NCBI GenBank assembly: GCA_030583885.1
Contig: CP129480.1
Coordinates: forward strand, 2,978,714 to 3,042,713
From: Anaerolineales bacterium
Lineage (GTDB): Bacteria > Chloroflexota > Anaerolineae > Anaerolineales > Villigracilaceae
Length of the DNA: 64,000 nucleotides
Direction of reading: 5' to 3'
Part shown: positions 16,599 to 27,498 of the stretch, piece after piece
Layout: every line of letters begins with the position of its first letter
Numbering within the stretch: the first letter of the stretch is position 1
Position numbers and translations under genes: made by a program
Notes under the pieces: generated by a model
Database searches by the model: none
The model's input: the letters and a program-made list of their open reading frames with translations, nothing else
What the model was told of the DNA's origin: nothing

Positions 16599-18730
16599 AA
16601 ACCACTTTCATGCCGTGATGACTTCAACAGCTCACTCACTTCATCTGTGGAATACGGTTTTACCGTCACATCCCTGATGCCCTCGCGCAGAAAGTGCGTC
16701 ACGCGCTCAGGGTTGATTGCCGAGGTGAGGATGACGGTCTTCGAGGCGAGTCCCGCCTTTGAAAGCGCAGACAGGACATCGGTCAGGGGCCGGGAGGCGA
16801 GGTTCTCGTCCACAAGGATCAGGTCGGCGGAGGGAAGTTTTTTCAGGTCCACCGTCTGCGTTAATTTGATTTTCGAATCCTTAAGTAATTCGGCAAAGAG
16901 TCTTGACCAATCATCGTTATCATCGATCAATAGGATATTTTTCACACTTCGCGCCTGGACCTGGCTGTTGTTCACAATTCCGCGCGGCATAAACATGGCA
17001 ACGGTCGTTCCCCTGTCCCGCTCACTGACCAGCGCAATTCTTCCCTGCGATTGCGAGATGACATGCAGGGATGCAGGCAGGCCCAGCCCATGGTGCGAGA
17101 CGCCGCGTGTAGTGAAGAAGGGCGACCAGGCCTTGCGCATGGTTTCCTCATCCATGCCTGCGCCGTCATCTTCGATGATAATCTCCAGCATGCCGCGTTC
17201 TTCTGTGGGACGTACACTCACCGCTACCGATTTTGCGCCCGCTTCAACAGCGTTTTGAAAAATGTTGCCAAGTGCGCGCGTGAGCTGCGTACTGTCTGCA
17301 ATGACATAGGTTGCCGCGGGATCTATGGCGACCTTCAACAAGTTATCAGGAACATCCCTCTGCCGGGCGGCCGTTTGAAGCACATCCGCAAAAAGGACGG
17401 GACGCGGTTTCATTTCGCGCACTGCGCCGATCAACTGTTCCTTCACTTGAATGATCTGTGCCGCGCTTTCGGAGATCATATCGAGGTCCTCCTTCAAGGA
17501 CTCAATGTCCACGTCTCCATCTGCGATCTCCTCGCGCAGGCGCGCAATGGTCAGCGAAATTGGAAGCGTTTTGTTGCCGATCCAGTGAATGGCTTCGGTG
17601 GATGCGGCGGTCAACGCTTCATAGACCTTGTTGCGCAGGATTTCATTGTGCGCATCCTTAAGTTCCTCGATCAAGCGCGCGTTGTGGATTGCAACAGCAA
17701 GATGCTCCGCCATGGTCAGCAGGGTGGTGATGTCATCCTCGCTGAATGCGCGTTCCTCGGAACTTTGAACGGTGACGGCACCCAATGCCTTGCCGCCATA
17801 TACAAGGGGCAGAGCCATTTCGGAGCGGGTATGAGGCAGATGTGGATTTTTGAAATGCACACGCTCCTCGCCCACGTCCAGTGCAATGCGCGCCTCCCCC
17901 ATCGCAATACACGCACCGATCATGGAATCCGTGCCGATTTTCAGTTTGTGTCCCTCCGCCAGCATGGCTTTGCCGGCCTTGCCATACCCGGCACGCAGGA
18001 CGGCATATTCACCCGCCTCCTCCAAAAGAAAAACGCCTGCGTAATACAAGCCGTACGATTCGCAGATAATATTTACGGTTTGCGGGAGGAGTTGTTCAAG
18101 ATCAAGAATGGAGGTGACCTCCCTGCCCACGCGGTTTGCGGCTTTCAACAAACGCGAACGGCGTTCCGCCTGGCGGTGAAGATTGGCGTTTTGAATGGCC
18201 ACGGCAAGCTGGTCTGCCATCGTTTGCAGGGCGGCGATGTCTTCATCATGGAAGGCGGCTTCCTCCGTGGATTGGACCGTCAAGGCGCCGATGACCTCAT
18301 CGCCCACGATCAATGGAAGCGCCATCTCGGAACGGGTCTTGGGGAGGTGGGGGTTTTCAAAGAAAACCGCCTCCGTCCCGACATCCAGCGCAATGCGTCC
18401 CTGACGGTTCGCGATGCATGCGCCGATCATCGAGTTCCCGCCCACGGCAAGCCTGTGATCCTCGTTGATCATCGCGCGGCCCGCCTCGCCGCGTCCAGCT
18501 CTCAGCACAGCATATTCCTTCCTGTCATCGAGCAGGAAGACGCCGGCATAATAGAAACCGAATTCATCGCAAATGATGTTCACCGTGCGTTGAAACAATT
18601 CATATGGATCCAGTATGGTGGTGATGTTCCTGGCGGCGCGCGCCGCAGCTTTCAATAATGTGGCATGTCGTTGGAGATCGCTTGTCATAAGTTCCTCTTT
18701 TGTCTGTTCAAACCTTAAGGGTTTGTTCAT
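16595..18730 (-). CDS. Double-GAF histidine kinase with a C-terminal receiver-like domain
   Basis: 711 residues, no membrane segments. Two closely related GAF domains (about 40-185 and 205-355, each with NIICxxxGxYYAGVFLL and TRSEMALPL) are followed by a dimerisation helix with candidate phospho-acceptor His 382 (AIHWIGNK), an ATPase domain (N box NIFQNAVEAG, DDGAGMD, FFTTRG, HHGLGL) and a degenerate receiver domain (ILLIDDNDDW, candidate Asp in LILVDEN). The GAF pairs suggest sensing of a small cytoplasmic ligand. Genes before and after overlap it by 4 bases each. Confidence 0.9.
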   Translation of the reverse strand: MNKPLRFEQTKEELMTSDLQRHATLLKAAARAARNITTILDPYELFQRTVNIICDEFGFYYAGVFLLDDRKEYAVLRAGRGEAGRAMINEDHRLAVGGNSMIGACIANRQGRIALDVGTEAVFFENPHLPKTRSEMALPLIVGDEVIGALTVQSTEEAAFHDEDIAALQTMADQLAVAIQNANLHRQAERRSRLLKAANRVGREVTSILDLEQLLPQTVNIICESYGLYYAGVFLLEEAGEYAVLRAGYGKAGKAMLAEGHKLKIGTDSMIGACIAMGEARIALDVGEERVHFKNPHLPHTRSEMALPLVYGGKALGAVTVQSSEERAFSEDDITTLLTMAEHLAVAIHNARLIEELKDAHNEILRNKVYEALTAASTEAIHWIGNKTLPISLTIARLREEIADGDVDIESLKEDLDMISESAAQIIQVKEQLIGAVREMKPRPVLFADVLQTAARQRDVPDNLLKVAIDPAATYVIADSTQLTRALGNIFQNAVEAGAKSVAVSVRPTEERGMLEIIIEDDGAGMDEETMRKAWSPFFTTRGVSHHGLGLPASLHVISQSQGRIALVSERDRGTTVAMFMPRGIVNNSQVQARSVKNILLIDDNDDWSRLFAELLKDSKIKLTQTVDLKKLPSADLILVDENLASRPLTDVLSALSKAGLASKTVILTSAINPERVTHFLREGIRDVTVKPYSTDEVSELLKSSRHESGL

Positions 18731-19107
18731 CCCAATATCTTGCGGATCAACCCCACCAGTCCCTGCTCGCGCCCTTTGACAAAGAACGCGCTTGCGCCGT
18801 GCGAGACGGCATCCTTTGCGCGGCTGACTTCATCATAGGCGGTCAGGATCACCACGGGCAGGTCGGCCTTTTCCTTTTTTAGATCGTCCAGCAAATCGAA
18901 GCCTGCATCCGTTTTGGGTGTGCCATCAAAACCCGGCATGTTCAGATCCAGCACGGCAATATGGATTTCCCCTGCATTTTGCATGAATACCTCACTCCCG
19001 CTTTTGCAATCGGATGCAGTCAACACCTCAAAACCCGCCCGCAAAAGGGTCTTCTCAAGGCTGCGCTGGATCAACTTCTCATCATCCACTAAAAGAACCG
19101 TTGTCAT
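18727..19107 (-). CDS. Stand-alone response regulator receiver
   Basis: 126 residues, only a receiver domain. The acidic pocket is VDDE (8-10), the phospho-acceptor is Asp 54 (VLDLNMPGFDG), the conserved Thr is in LTAYD and the Lys in FVKGR. There is no output domain, so it probably relays phosphate or acts by protein contact between the two kinases flanking it. It overlaps the downstream kinase gene by 4 bases. Confidence 0.92.
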   Translation of the reverse strand: MTTVLLVDDEKLIQRSLEKTLLRAGFEVLTASDCKSGSEVFMQNAGEIHIAVLDLNMPGFDGTPKTDAGFDLLDDLKKEKADLPVVILTAYDEVSRAKDAVSHGASAFFVKGREQGLVGLIRKILG

Positions 19108-19124
19108 GCTTCCTCCATTGTTTC

Positions 19125-21023
19125 TTATTTCTCCGCGGGCAGGCGCACAAAGAAAGATGCGCCCTTGCCCGCTTCACTTTCCAGCCAGATCCTGCCACCG
19201 TGCTGATTCACGATCTGCATCACAGCGGAAAGCCCCAACCCCGTGCCGCCCGTACCGCCCCTGGTGGTGAAGAATGAAACCCAGATTTTTTCCTGAATCT
19301 CCCGCGGGATGCCGGGCCCGTTATCCTTTATCGTCACCAAGACAAAACTCGGGTCAGCATCCCGACGCCCCTTCACGAGAATTTTCGGATCAGGCGTTTT
19401 TGCATTGGTTAACGCCTCCCACGCATTTTTGATCAGGTTATTGAATACCTGGTCCATCTGCCGAACATCCACATTCACCCGCAGCATATCCTGCGGCCAG
19501 TCCATCTCGATCACACCGTCCGGCAGGCCCATGTTTGCAACCGTATCCGCAATCATCGCGCTCAACGACACTTTCGCGTCATGACGCTGGCGCGCAGGTC
19601 CGATCAATCCCTCTTTGATGTCCAAGATCGTCATGGCGCTGTTCTCCGCAATATCCAGATCCTCCATCAACGATTCGACACTGACCAGCGCCTGCAACCG
19701 GTTCGCCTTCATGACGGACATTTCCGCAAGCATATTTTTCAGGTCGATTCCCAGTGCCTGCGCCTCCCCGCGGACCGTCTGAACTGCCGCACGCAACGAT
19801 TTATTTTCCAACACTGATTCATCCATGTGTGCCACCAGCGCAAGCAGATAGTGCAGATCCTCGCGCACACGTTTTATGCTGCCCGGGATTGGCGCGGCTT
19901 TATTCCCCACCCAGTGGATGGCTTCGCCCGTGGCAGTGGCTATGGCTTCAAATGTCTTGGTGCGCAGGATCTCCGCATTGGCTTCCTCAAGTTTGTGCAT
20001 CAACTGCGCATTGTTGATGGCAATCACGACCTGCTCGGCCATGGCTTGCAGGGAGGTGATGTCGTCCTCCGAAAAGGCATTCAACTGGCTGCTTTGCACG
20101 GTCAATGCGCCGAGCGGGACCGAATCCACGATCAGTGGCAGCGCCATCTCCGAGCGGGTATTCGGTAGGAGCGGATTCTTGAAGCGCGAATCCTCGCCTT
20201 CCACGTCCAGGGCAATTTGCGGCAGTTGACTCAGAATCGCCCTGCCGATCATCGACTGGTCATCCACCGGCAGACGATATTTCATCGCCAGCATCCTGCG
20301 CCCCGCCTCGGCATACCCCGCGCGCAACTCCGCCCAGCTCCCATCGCCGGAAACAAGGAAGATGCCAGAGTAATAAAAATTGAACTCGCTGCAAATGATG
20401 TTGACGGTGTGTTTGAGCAGTTCATTCAAATCCAAAATGGAGGTCACCATCTGCCCGACGCGTGCTGCGGTTTCCAGCAGGCGGTGCCTGCGTTCGAGCA
20501 TGGAGACCATGCGCTCGTTCTGCTGGAGCAGATATTTGTTCTTTTCCAGCGCGCTGCCCAACAGGCGGATGGTGTCCTCGAGGCGTTCCACCAATTCCTG
20601 CTGGTATGCCTGAAGATGCATCTCGGCATGGTCCAGGTGTTCAACCCTGCCATGCAGGTATTCGTTCACCAAACCTTCAAAGCCAGCGTCGATCGGTTTT
20701 GAAATAAATCCAACCGCCCCTGCCGCGAGCGCGCGTTCCCGCGCACCGTTGGAAGTATCTGCGGAAAGGATGACAATCGGCGTGTTCGGGAGCATCTTCT
20801 TCAAGCGGGTTGCGGCTTCACTACCCGTCATGTGCGGGAGGTTTTGATCGATCAATACCAGGCTGGGGTTTGTTTCCTCCGCCAGCTGCAACCCGTCCAG
20901 CGGATTGGATGCCTCCAGCACCACATATTTATCCGCAAGCAAACGGCGCACAAGTGCGCGCGATTCGTCACTGTCTTCTATATATAATATGTGCGGGGTC
21001 GTTCGCAGACCTGGTGCGGACAT
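19125..21023 (-). CDS. Hybrid histidine kinase: receiver-GAF-kinase
   Basis: 632 residues. N-terminal receiver (ILYIEDSDES, Asp 59 in LIDQNLP), a coiled linker (EDTIRLLGSALEKNKYLLQQ), one GAF domain (about 185-345) very like those of the kinase at 16.6-18.7 kb, a helix with AIHWVGNKAAPI containing the candidate His, and a kinase ATPase domain (NLIKNAWEAL, DNGPGIP, FFTTRGGTGGTGLGL). No membrane segments. The shared GAF and His-helix suggest that the two kinases arose by duplication. Confidence 0.9.
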   Translation of the reverse strand: MSAPGLRTTPHILYIEDSDESRALVRRLLADKYVVLEASNPLDGLQLAEETNPSLVLIDQNLPHMTGSEAATRLKKMLPNTPIVILSADTSNGARERALAAGAVGFISKPIDAGFEGLVNEYLHGRVEHLDHAEMHLQAYQQELVERLEDTIRLLGSALEKNKYLLQQNERMVSMLERRHRLLETAARVGQMVTSILDLNELLKHTVNIICSEFNFYYSGIFLVSGDGSWAELRAGYAEAGRRMLAMKYRLPVDDQSMIGRAILSQLPQIALDVEGEDSRFKNPLLPNTRSEMALPLIVDSVPLGALTVQSSQLNAFSEDDITSLQAMAEQVVIAINNAQLMHKLEEANAEILRTKTFEAIATATGEAIHWVGNKAAPIPGSIKRVREDLHYLLALVAHMDESVLENKSLRAAVQTVRGEAQALGIDLKNMLAEMSVMKANRLQALVSVESLMEDLDIAENSAMTILDIKEGLIGPARQRHDAKVSLSAMIADTVANMGLPDGVIEMDWPQDMLRVNVDVRQMDQVFNNLIKNAWEALTNAKTPDPKILVKGRRDADPSFVLVTIKDNGPGIPREIQEKIWVSFFTTRGGTGGTGLGLSAVMQIVNQHGGRIWLESEAGKGASFFVRLPAEK

Positions 21024-21025
21024 GG

Positions 21026-22210
21026 CTACCTGCTCCGATGGTCCGCGACCCTGTGCTCGTTGAGACGCTTCTGCACGATCCTTGCCAGCGCCTCGGCCGT
21101 GATGGGCGATGCATTCATCACGCGGACAAAATCCGCGCGCGGCAAAGCCAGCACCTCCACAGACTCCCCGCCCGCCCGAACATTCGCAATGGACTTGCCG
21201 CCGCGCAATAATTCCATTTCACCGAAAAACTCACCCCCGCCCAGCCGTGAAATGACATATTCCTTTTTCTTCCTTTCCTGCAGGACAACCTCCACTTCGC
21301 CTTTGCGGATCATGAAGAAGTAATCCACGGGCTGATCACGCGAGATGATGGTCTCACGCGGCTGGTAGAGACGCCGCTCGACAAGCTTCGTAAACTCCAG
21401 CATGTGGCGGTGCCGCAACTGCGGCAGGGATTGGGAAATGGTCTCGTCGATCAATTCACCATCCGAGATGATGACATTGCGGTGTGTGCGTGAAGTGAGG
21501 GAGGGGTCGTGCGTGACCATGACGATCGTTTTTCCCTGCGCAACAAAATGTTCGAAAAGCCCAATGATGGTGTCTGCCGAACGGGTGTCCAGGTTGCCGG
21601 TCGGTTCATCCGCGATGAGCAGGGGCGGGTCACACGCCATGGCGCGCGCGATCGCCGCCAGCTGCTGCTGACCGGTGGAAACCAGCACGGGCAGTTTATC
21701 CGCAAAGTTCTCCAGACCCACCAGTGTCAACAGATCCATTGCGCGTTCGGGACGTTCATCGAAGTCATACATCTCCGCGTAATCCATCGGGAGCATGACG
21801 TTTTCGAGAAGGGTCAGCATCGGCAGTAACTGGAAGAATTGAAAGACGATCCCCAGATTCCGGCCGCGCCATTTCGAACGCTGGCTTTCATTGAAATCCA
21901 TGTAAATATCCGTGCCGTTGACGACCACGCTGCCGGTACTGGGATGGTCAATGCCCGTGACCATGTTCAGCAGGGTGGATTTGCCGCTCCCCGATTTTCC
22001 GACAATGGAGACGAATTCGCCGCGCCGGATCGCCAGGTCCACGCCCTTGAGGACGGTGAATTCCCCCGCTGCGTTGGAGAAGGTCTTGGCGACGCCCTGC
22101 AAGTCGATGATGGCGTCCATGTTGGAGGCTGTTCCTCGGACGGGGTCAGCTGCCGGTTTGGCGCGAGGCGGTGTCCTGCGGCCAACGGGAGTGGCGGGGG
22201 GCGTTTTCAT
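21026..22210 (-). CDS. ABC transporter ATPase fused to a cyclic-nucleotide-binding domain
   Basis: 394 residues. After a Pro/Arg-rich 30-residue extension comes an ABC domain (Walker A GKSGSGKST, Q-loop VFQFF, Walker B LLIADEPTGNLD, H-loop THD). The signature is VSTGQQQ instead of LSGGQ. Residues about 265-385 form a CRP-type cyclic-nucleotide-binding fold (YQPRETIISRDQPVDYFFMI, GGGEFFGEMELLRGG), with the phosphate-binding-cassette Arg/Ser not clearly conserved. Overlaps the first ATPase gene (ATGA). Inference: nucleotide or second-messenger input into the exporter. Confidence 0.88.
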   Translation of the reverse strand: MKTPPATPVGRRTPPRAKPAADPVRGTASNMDAIIDLQGVAKTFSNAAGEFTVLKGVDLAIRRGEFVSIVGKSGSGKSTLLNMVTGIDHPSTGSVVVNGTDIYMDFNESQRSKWRGRNLGIVFQFFQLLPMLTLLENVMLPMDYAEMYDFDERPERAMDLLTLVGLENFADKLPVLVSTGQQQLAAIARAMACDPPLLIADEPTGNLDTRSADTIIGLFEHFVAQGKTIVMVTHDPSLTSRTHRNVIISDGELIDETISQSLPQLRHRHMLEFTKLVERRLYQPRETIISRDQPVDYFFMIRKGEVEVVLQERKKKEYVISRLGGGEFFGEMELLRGGKSIANVRAGGESVEVLALPRADFVRVMNASPITAEALARIVQKRLNEHRVADHRSR

Positions 22211-22953
22211 TTTCTGCGCCTCCGCACGGTCTTGTCAACTTTTGATTCAGCAGAGTCGATCCCGGTTACCATTTCACCGTCTGCGATCGTCAAACTGCGC
22301 GAGAAACGACCCGTAAGGCTCGAGTCATGCGTGACCATGATAATGGTCACGCCCTGGTCCGAAACAAGATGCTCGAAGACCTCGAAGATGTGATCGGCCG
22401 TGACGGAGTCGAGGCTGCCCGTAGGCTCGTCTGCAACAAGGATGGAGGGATCGTTGGCAAGCGCGCGCGCGATGGCAACCCGCTGCTGCTGGCCGCCCGA
22501 AATGAAGGCGGGCAGTTTGTCGGCATGTTCAGCAAGTTCCACCATTTCGAGCAATTCCATCGCGCGACCGCGCGACTCGCGCGGTTTGAAATTGTCGGCA
22601 AGATCCATGGGCAGCGTGATGTTCTCGACGAGCGTAAGCATGGGCAAAAGCTGAAAGGATTGATAGACGACCCCCATGTTGCGGCCGCGCCAGAGAGCGC
22701 GCTGGTCTTCGCTCATTTCATGCACGGAAATGGACCTGCCGCCGTCCATGACCATGACCTCGCCGCCGGTCAACTGGTCGACACCGTTGATCATGTTCAA
22801 CAAGGTGGATTTCCCCGCACCGGATTTTCCGACAATGCCGACGAACTCGCCTGCATTAATCCGGATGTCAATATTCTTTAATGCGCTGAAATCCCCGGCG
22901 GCCGTGGAATATGTTTTCGATACATTTCTTAATTCAATCAGGCATGGTTCCAT
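22207..22953 (-). CDS. LolD/MacB-type ABC transporter ATPase
   Basis: 248 residues with canonical motifs: Walker [11 protein letters not shown]-loop [10 protein letters not shown], signature ISGGQQQR, Walker [14 protein letters not shown]-loop VTHD. Belongs to the MacB/LolD/FtsE branch that pairs with FtsX-like permeases. It is the first gene of the 13-23 kb operon and has intact catalytic motifs, in contrast to the altered signature of the second ATPase, so the two may form an asymmetric heterodimer. Confidence 0.93.
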   Translation of the reverse strand: MEPCLIELRNVSKTYSTAAGDFSALKNIDIRINAGEFVGIVGKSGAGKSTLLNMINGVDQLTGGEVMVMDGGRSISVHEMSEDQRALWRGRNMGVVYQSFQLLPMLTLVENITLPMDLADNFKPRESRGRAMELLEMVELAEHADKLPAFISGGQQQRVAIARALANDPSILVADEPTGSLDSVTADHIFEVFEHLVSDQGVTIIMVTHDSSLTGRFSRSLTIADGEMVTGIDSAESKVDKTVRRRRK

Positions 22954-23014
22954 ATCAGGTTGATTTTACCGCCATTGTGCAATTCGTTGCAAAAGGCGGG
23001 TTTGCAAACAGATT

Positions 23015-23644
23015 TCAATCGTTTTGCAGGCAACCGATCAATGCCTGCGCCTCCCCCCGCGGCTCCTGATTTGTGAGCGCCAGCACCGGCAGCCTCCCGG
23101 CCGAGTACACCTCGCGGACGTTTCCCGCCAGCCAATGCCCTGGGATGATCCCAACTGCATTCGATTCGGAATTCAGCACAGCGGACATTTCCTGCGGGTT
23201 GGCCGCCACCCGCGCAAAGGACGTGACGCTTCTGCCCTTCATCACGAGCTGATCAAAGGCAATCTGCACATCCGTCCCTGACGCATACACCCAGACCTGC
23301 ACCGAATCATCCCCCCGCCCGGCGAATAGATCCTGCACCTCTTCCATGGATACATTCTGTATCGGGCTTTCACGATGCGTGGCAACAAGGATTTCCTCCT
23401 CGCCGATTTGATAGGCTGGAGCGGGCAGGGTCTGCGGCTCGCCGAGGCGCAACTGGATTTCCGCCGATTCGATGGTGACATCCAAGAGGATGCCCCGCGC
23501 ATTCGCACAGGCAAAGAGTTTGCCCAGCCATGGCTGGGCGGAGGCGGTGGCGTGGACGGTCACAGGTTCCGTTTGCGTGGGCTGCGCAGGGGAGACGCAC
23601 GAAAAAAGGAGGAAGGAGAAAAGCAGGAAGGACAGTCTGTTCAC
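23015..23644 (-). CDS. Lipoprotein with periplasmic-binding-protein-like domain
   Basis: 209 residues starting at GTG. A signal ends at a lipobox-like LLFSC (Cys about 16). The rest (SAQPWLGKLFACANARG, VWVYASGTDVQIAFDQLVM, NPQEMSAVLNSESNAVGIIPGHW in pieces) resembles one half of PstS-like solute-binding proteins, shorter than the usual 300 residues. The ligand is unknown. The gene follows the M20 peptidase gene by 4 bases; it is not clear that they act together. Confidence 0.7.
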   Translation of the reverse strand: MNRLSFLLFSFLLFSCVSPAQPTQTEPVTVHATASAQPWLGKLFACANARGILLDVTIESAEIQLRLGEPQTLPAPAYQIGEEEILVATHRESPIQNVSMEEVQDLFAGRGDDSVQVWVYASGTDVQIAFDQLVMKGRSVTSFARVAANPQEMSAVLNSESNAVGIIPGHWLAGNVREVYSAGRLPVLALTNQEPRGEAQALIGCLQND

Positions 23645-23648
23645 ATCA

Positions 23649-24734
23649 TCACCAATTCTTCACCAACGCTGCAAGAAGGTTCTTCCTATGTTCCAGGCTG
23701 TCTGCAAGGATGAATTCACGCTCCGAATGATAGCCTGCGCCGACCGCGCCGAGTCCGTCCAGCACAGGGATACCCAGCGGGGCGACGAAATTCGCATCCG
23801 ACACACCGCCAGTGCCGCCCGCCGTGAGTTCCATGCCAATTTTCGCCGCAATGGATCTGGCTTTCTCGAAGGTCGCTTTCATGGTTTCGTCGAAGGGCAT
23901 CGGGCCGCGGTTCAGCCTGCCGTCAACTTCGACGGTGGTGCCGTCCAGGATGGGTTTCAGGTTTTTCATCAAGCCTTCGATGCGCGCCCACTCTTTGGGC
24001 TGTAAAATGCGGACGTCCACTTCGATGTCCGCCTCATCCGGCACAACGTTCGAGACCGTCCCGCCATGGATCACACCCACGTTAAGCGTGGTGCCCTTCG
24101 AGTAATCGGTCATTTTTTGGATGGCAAGCACCTGATGCGCCATCTCTTCTATGGCGTTGCGCCCCTTTTCATGGTCGCCGCCTGCATGTGCGGCACGTCC
24201 CTTCACATTGACATGAAATCCACCGCCGCCCTTGCGCCAGGTCTTCAGGCCACCATCCGGCATGGCGGGTTCCATCACCAGGACGAGTTCCGCTTCCCTT
24301 GCGGTCTTCTCGATGGTCTCACGCGAAGTCGGACTGCCGATCTCTTCATCGGAGGTGCACAGCAGGATCACGGGGCGGGAAAGTCCCGTTTGGATGGCGT
24401 CTTCAATTGCCGCAAGTGCGAAGGCAATGCTGGCTTTCATATCCGAAACGCCCGGACCGAAGATCTTCCCCTCCGCTTCACGATAAGGCATGGACACCAG
24501 CGTGCCAAGCGGAAAGACCGTGTCCATATGACAGAGCAGGAGGATGGGCTTTTGCCCACTACCCCATTTGCAAAGAACATGATTCCCCGTGGTCTGATTC
24601 GGAATTACATCCACGTGCGCGCCGAGTTTTCCGGCTTCCTCCGCAACGATCGCGCCGACACGGTCCACAGCGGATTTATCATGGGAGGGGGATTCAGTTT
24701 CTACAAGAAGTTTGAGGAATGGTCGTAATTGCAT
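23649..24734 (-). CDS. M20 family metallopeptidase (carboxypeptidase G2-like)
   Basis: 361 residues. Zinc-site and catalytic motifs are in order: CHMDTVFPLGT (His and Asp), SDEEIGS (catalytic Glu pair), and the C-terminal YHSEREF His. The dimerisation domain (FHVNVKGRAAHAGGDHEKGRNA, cited as features) lies between. Family members release C-terminal amino acids or deacylate amino acids. No signal peptide is visible, so it is probably cytoplasmic. The exact substrate is unknown. Confidence 0.9.
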   Translation of the reverse strand: MQLRPFLKLLVETESPSHDKSAVDRVGAIVAEEAGKLGAHVDVIPNQTTGNHVLCKWGSGQKPILLLCHMDTVFPLGTLVSMPYREAEGKIFGPGVSDMKASIAFALAAIEDAIQTGLSRPVILLCTSDEEIGSPTSRETIEKTAREAELVLVMEPAMPDGGLKTWRKGGGGFHVNVKGRAAHAGGDHEKGRNAIEEMAHQVLAIQKMTDYSKGTTLNVGVIHGGTVSNVVPDEADIEVDVRILQPKEWARIEGLMKNLKPILDGTTVEVDGRLNRGPMPFDETMKATFEKARSIAAKIGMELTAGGTGGVSDANFVAPLGIPVLDGLGAVGAGYHSEREFILADSLEHRKNLLAALVKNW

Positions 24735-24746
24735 GGATTCATCCGC

Positions 24747-25577
24747 CTATTTCAGAAAAAATACGATCGTTCCAAACAGCGCGCAATACAGGGCGAACCC
24801 ATACAGCGAACGCCTGCTCAAATAGTTAATCAACCACCTGATCGCAAACCAGCCAACCAGCGCCGCGGAGACAAATCCCGCCGCCAGCAGTGGCAGGAAT
24901 TCGCCGAAGTTCGGCATTTGCAGCACGTCCAGCATTTCATATGCGCCTGCGGCGAGCATGACCGGCACGGACATCAGGAACGCGAACCGCGCAGCGGCGG
25001 GACGGTCAAAGCCGCGGAACATGCCGCCTGCGATCGTGGAGCCGGAGCGGGATGCGCCGGGGAAGACCGCGATGATCTGGAACAAACCGACCACCAGCGC
25101 GTCCAGCCAGGTCATTGAATCAAGATTGCGATTTTTTTTCGTCAGCCACTCGGCAAGGGTCAGCAGTGCCGCCGCGGAAAGCAAGCGAATGGACGCCTGC
25201 AGCATGGGCTGACGGAACAACGCTTCGACGGCATCCCGCAGCAGATAACCTGCCAAAAGTGCGGGGATGGTGGCAAGGATGATGTAAAAACCAAGCCAAG
25301 TGTCAGGTGCGAGGTTCCAGGTGTCACGCGGTCTGGTCAATAGGATGGGCAGGGCTTGAAATGTAGATCTAAGGATTGAGAGCAGGTCATTCCAATAGAA
25401 GGCAAAAAGCGAAACCAGTGTGCCGAGTTGGACAATGACGAGGAAGGAGAACATCGCCCCATCTGCAGGTACTCCAAGCAGGTTCTGCGTGATGAGCAAA
25501 TGCGCGGTGGATGAGACGGGGATGAATTCGGTCAGTCCTTGAATGATGCCGAGCAGGAAGGCGTGGAGGAGGGTCAT
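24747..25577 (-). CDS. uppP: undecaprenyl-diphosphatase
   Basis: Integral membrane enzyme that recycles undecaprenyl pyrophosphate for cell-wall synthesis. 276 residues with about eight hydrophobic segments and both family motifs: GLTEFIPVSSTAHLLI near the N-terminus and FPGASRSGSTIAGG in the middle. Length is normal. It is followed on the same strand by the M20 peptidase and preceded by the four-helix-bundle cassette. Confidence 0.96.
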   Translation of the reverse strand: MTLLHAFLLGIIQGLTEFIPVSSTAHLLITQNLLGVPADGAMFSFLVIVQLGTLVSLFAFYWNDLLSILRSTFQALPILLTRPRDTWNLAPDTWLGFYIILATIPALLAGYLLRDAVEALFRQPMLQASIRLLSAAALLTLAEWLTKKNRNLDSMTWLDALVVGLFQIIAVFPGASRSGSTIAGGMFRGFDRPAAARFAFLMSVPVMLAAGAYEMLDVLQMPNFGEFLPLLAAGFVSAALVGWFAIRWLINYLSRRSLYGFALYCALFGTIVFFLK

Positions 25578-25583
25578 AGTTGA

Positions 25584-25608
25584 ATGGTTAATGGAGGATG
25601 GTTAATGG
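25584..25608. repeat. Two ATGGTTAATGG repeats, left flank of cassette
   Basis: Copies at 25584-25594 and 25598-25608. The stop codon of the four-helix-bundle gene (25602-25604) lies inside the second copy. Confidence 0.65.
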
Positions 25609-26063
25609 TTTTGGGCGTCTTCGTCTGGATCATCAAGAATATAAAGTTCAGGCTCTTCTCGAACAGTATAACCTGCCGGAAATTCTTTTTCTCCCTGTTT
25701 GGAGCGTTTGAGGTAGGCGATATAGTTATTGAGTTGTTTTCCAATTGACTCGGCGTAGATTGTCATTCTTTCATACATCTCCCTTGACACATAGCCCAGT
25801 TCATAAGCAAGCGAGATATGGCTCTGAATTTCGGTCAGGGACCCGCGGGCAATGTAACAAAAACGGACATTATCAAGATAATGGAAACGCCCATGCCCTT
25901 CGGCAATATTGGCGGGGATGCTTTGTGCAGCGCGTTTCAGTTGTTGAGTTAAATTCCATTTCTCGTCGGCTGGTAAATGTGGCACAACTTCCTTGTACAC
26001 CGCCAGGGCAAAGTCTTTCGCCCTCGTCCACACTTCCAATTTATCCAGATTCATAACGGTCAT
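25602..26063 (-). CDS. four-helix-bundle protein (S23/IVS-type)
   Basis: 153 residues. Four amphipathic helices with the family landmarks VWTRAKDFALAVYKEV, QLKRAAQSIPANIAEGHGR and ARGSLTEIQSHISLAYELGY mark it as the four-helix-bundle family first seen in 23S rRNA intervening sequences. Function is unknown; proteins of this type often sit alone in variable spots. GGAGAACGGAA precedes the ATG. It is flanked by inverted copies of ATGGTTAATGG, and its stop lies inside one copy, so it looks like a small inserted cassette. Confidence 0.88.
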   Translation of the reverse strand: MTVMNLDKLEVWTRAKDFALAVYKEVVPHLPADEKWNLTQQLKRAAQSIPANIAEGHGRFHYLDNVRFCYIARGSLTEIQSHISLAYELGYVSREMYERMTIYAESIGKQLNNYIAYLKRSKQGEKEFPAGYTVREEPELYILDDPDEDAQNH

Positions 26064-26072
26064 TTCCGTTCT

Positions 26073-27232
<1,160 letters not shown>

Positions 27233-27498
27233 CGATACTCGCCATTCGAACGCTTCCCGCCCCGCTTGAAATGGATTCCGCTTCGAGGGACATTCCCTCC
27301 CCGCTCAGTACTATTCGTTTTTCAGATGGCTTGGGGTGAAACCCATTGTGCGGGGGATTATACAGTACAAACACAATGATCGTCCGACCCATAATCAAGT
27401 AATTATATACATAGAACCAATTAGGCTATAATTACAATATTGTTTTAGTAAAGAATATTACATCAAGTAATCAAAAAGTTCATAGAGTGAGGTGCAAG
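27233..27498. other. Intergenic region between divergent tgt and the AT-rich island
   Basis: The left half is GC-rich; from about 27370 it becomes AT-rich. A TATAAT (27427-27432, plus strand) is a candidate -10 for the ATPase gene, without a good -35. No gene or RNA element recognised. Confidence 0.4.

Noticed and set aside
17051..18658. 535-codon open frame on the plus strand opposite the double-GAF kinase
   Set aside because: Mirror of a clear kinase gene in a GC-rich region; no domain, signal or ribosome binding site.
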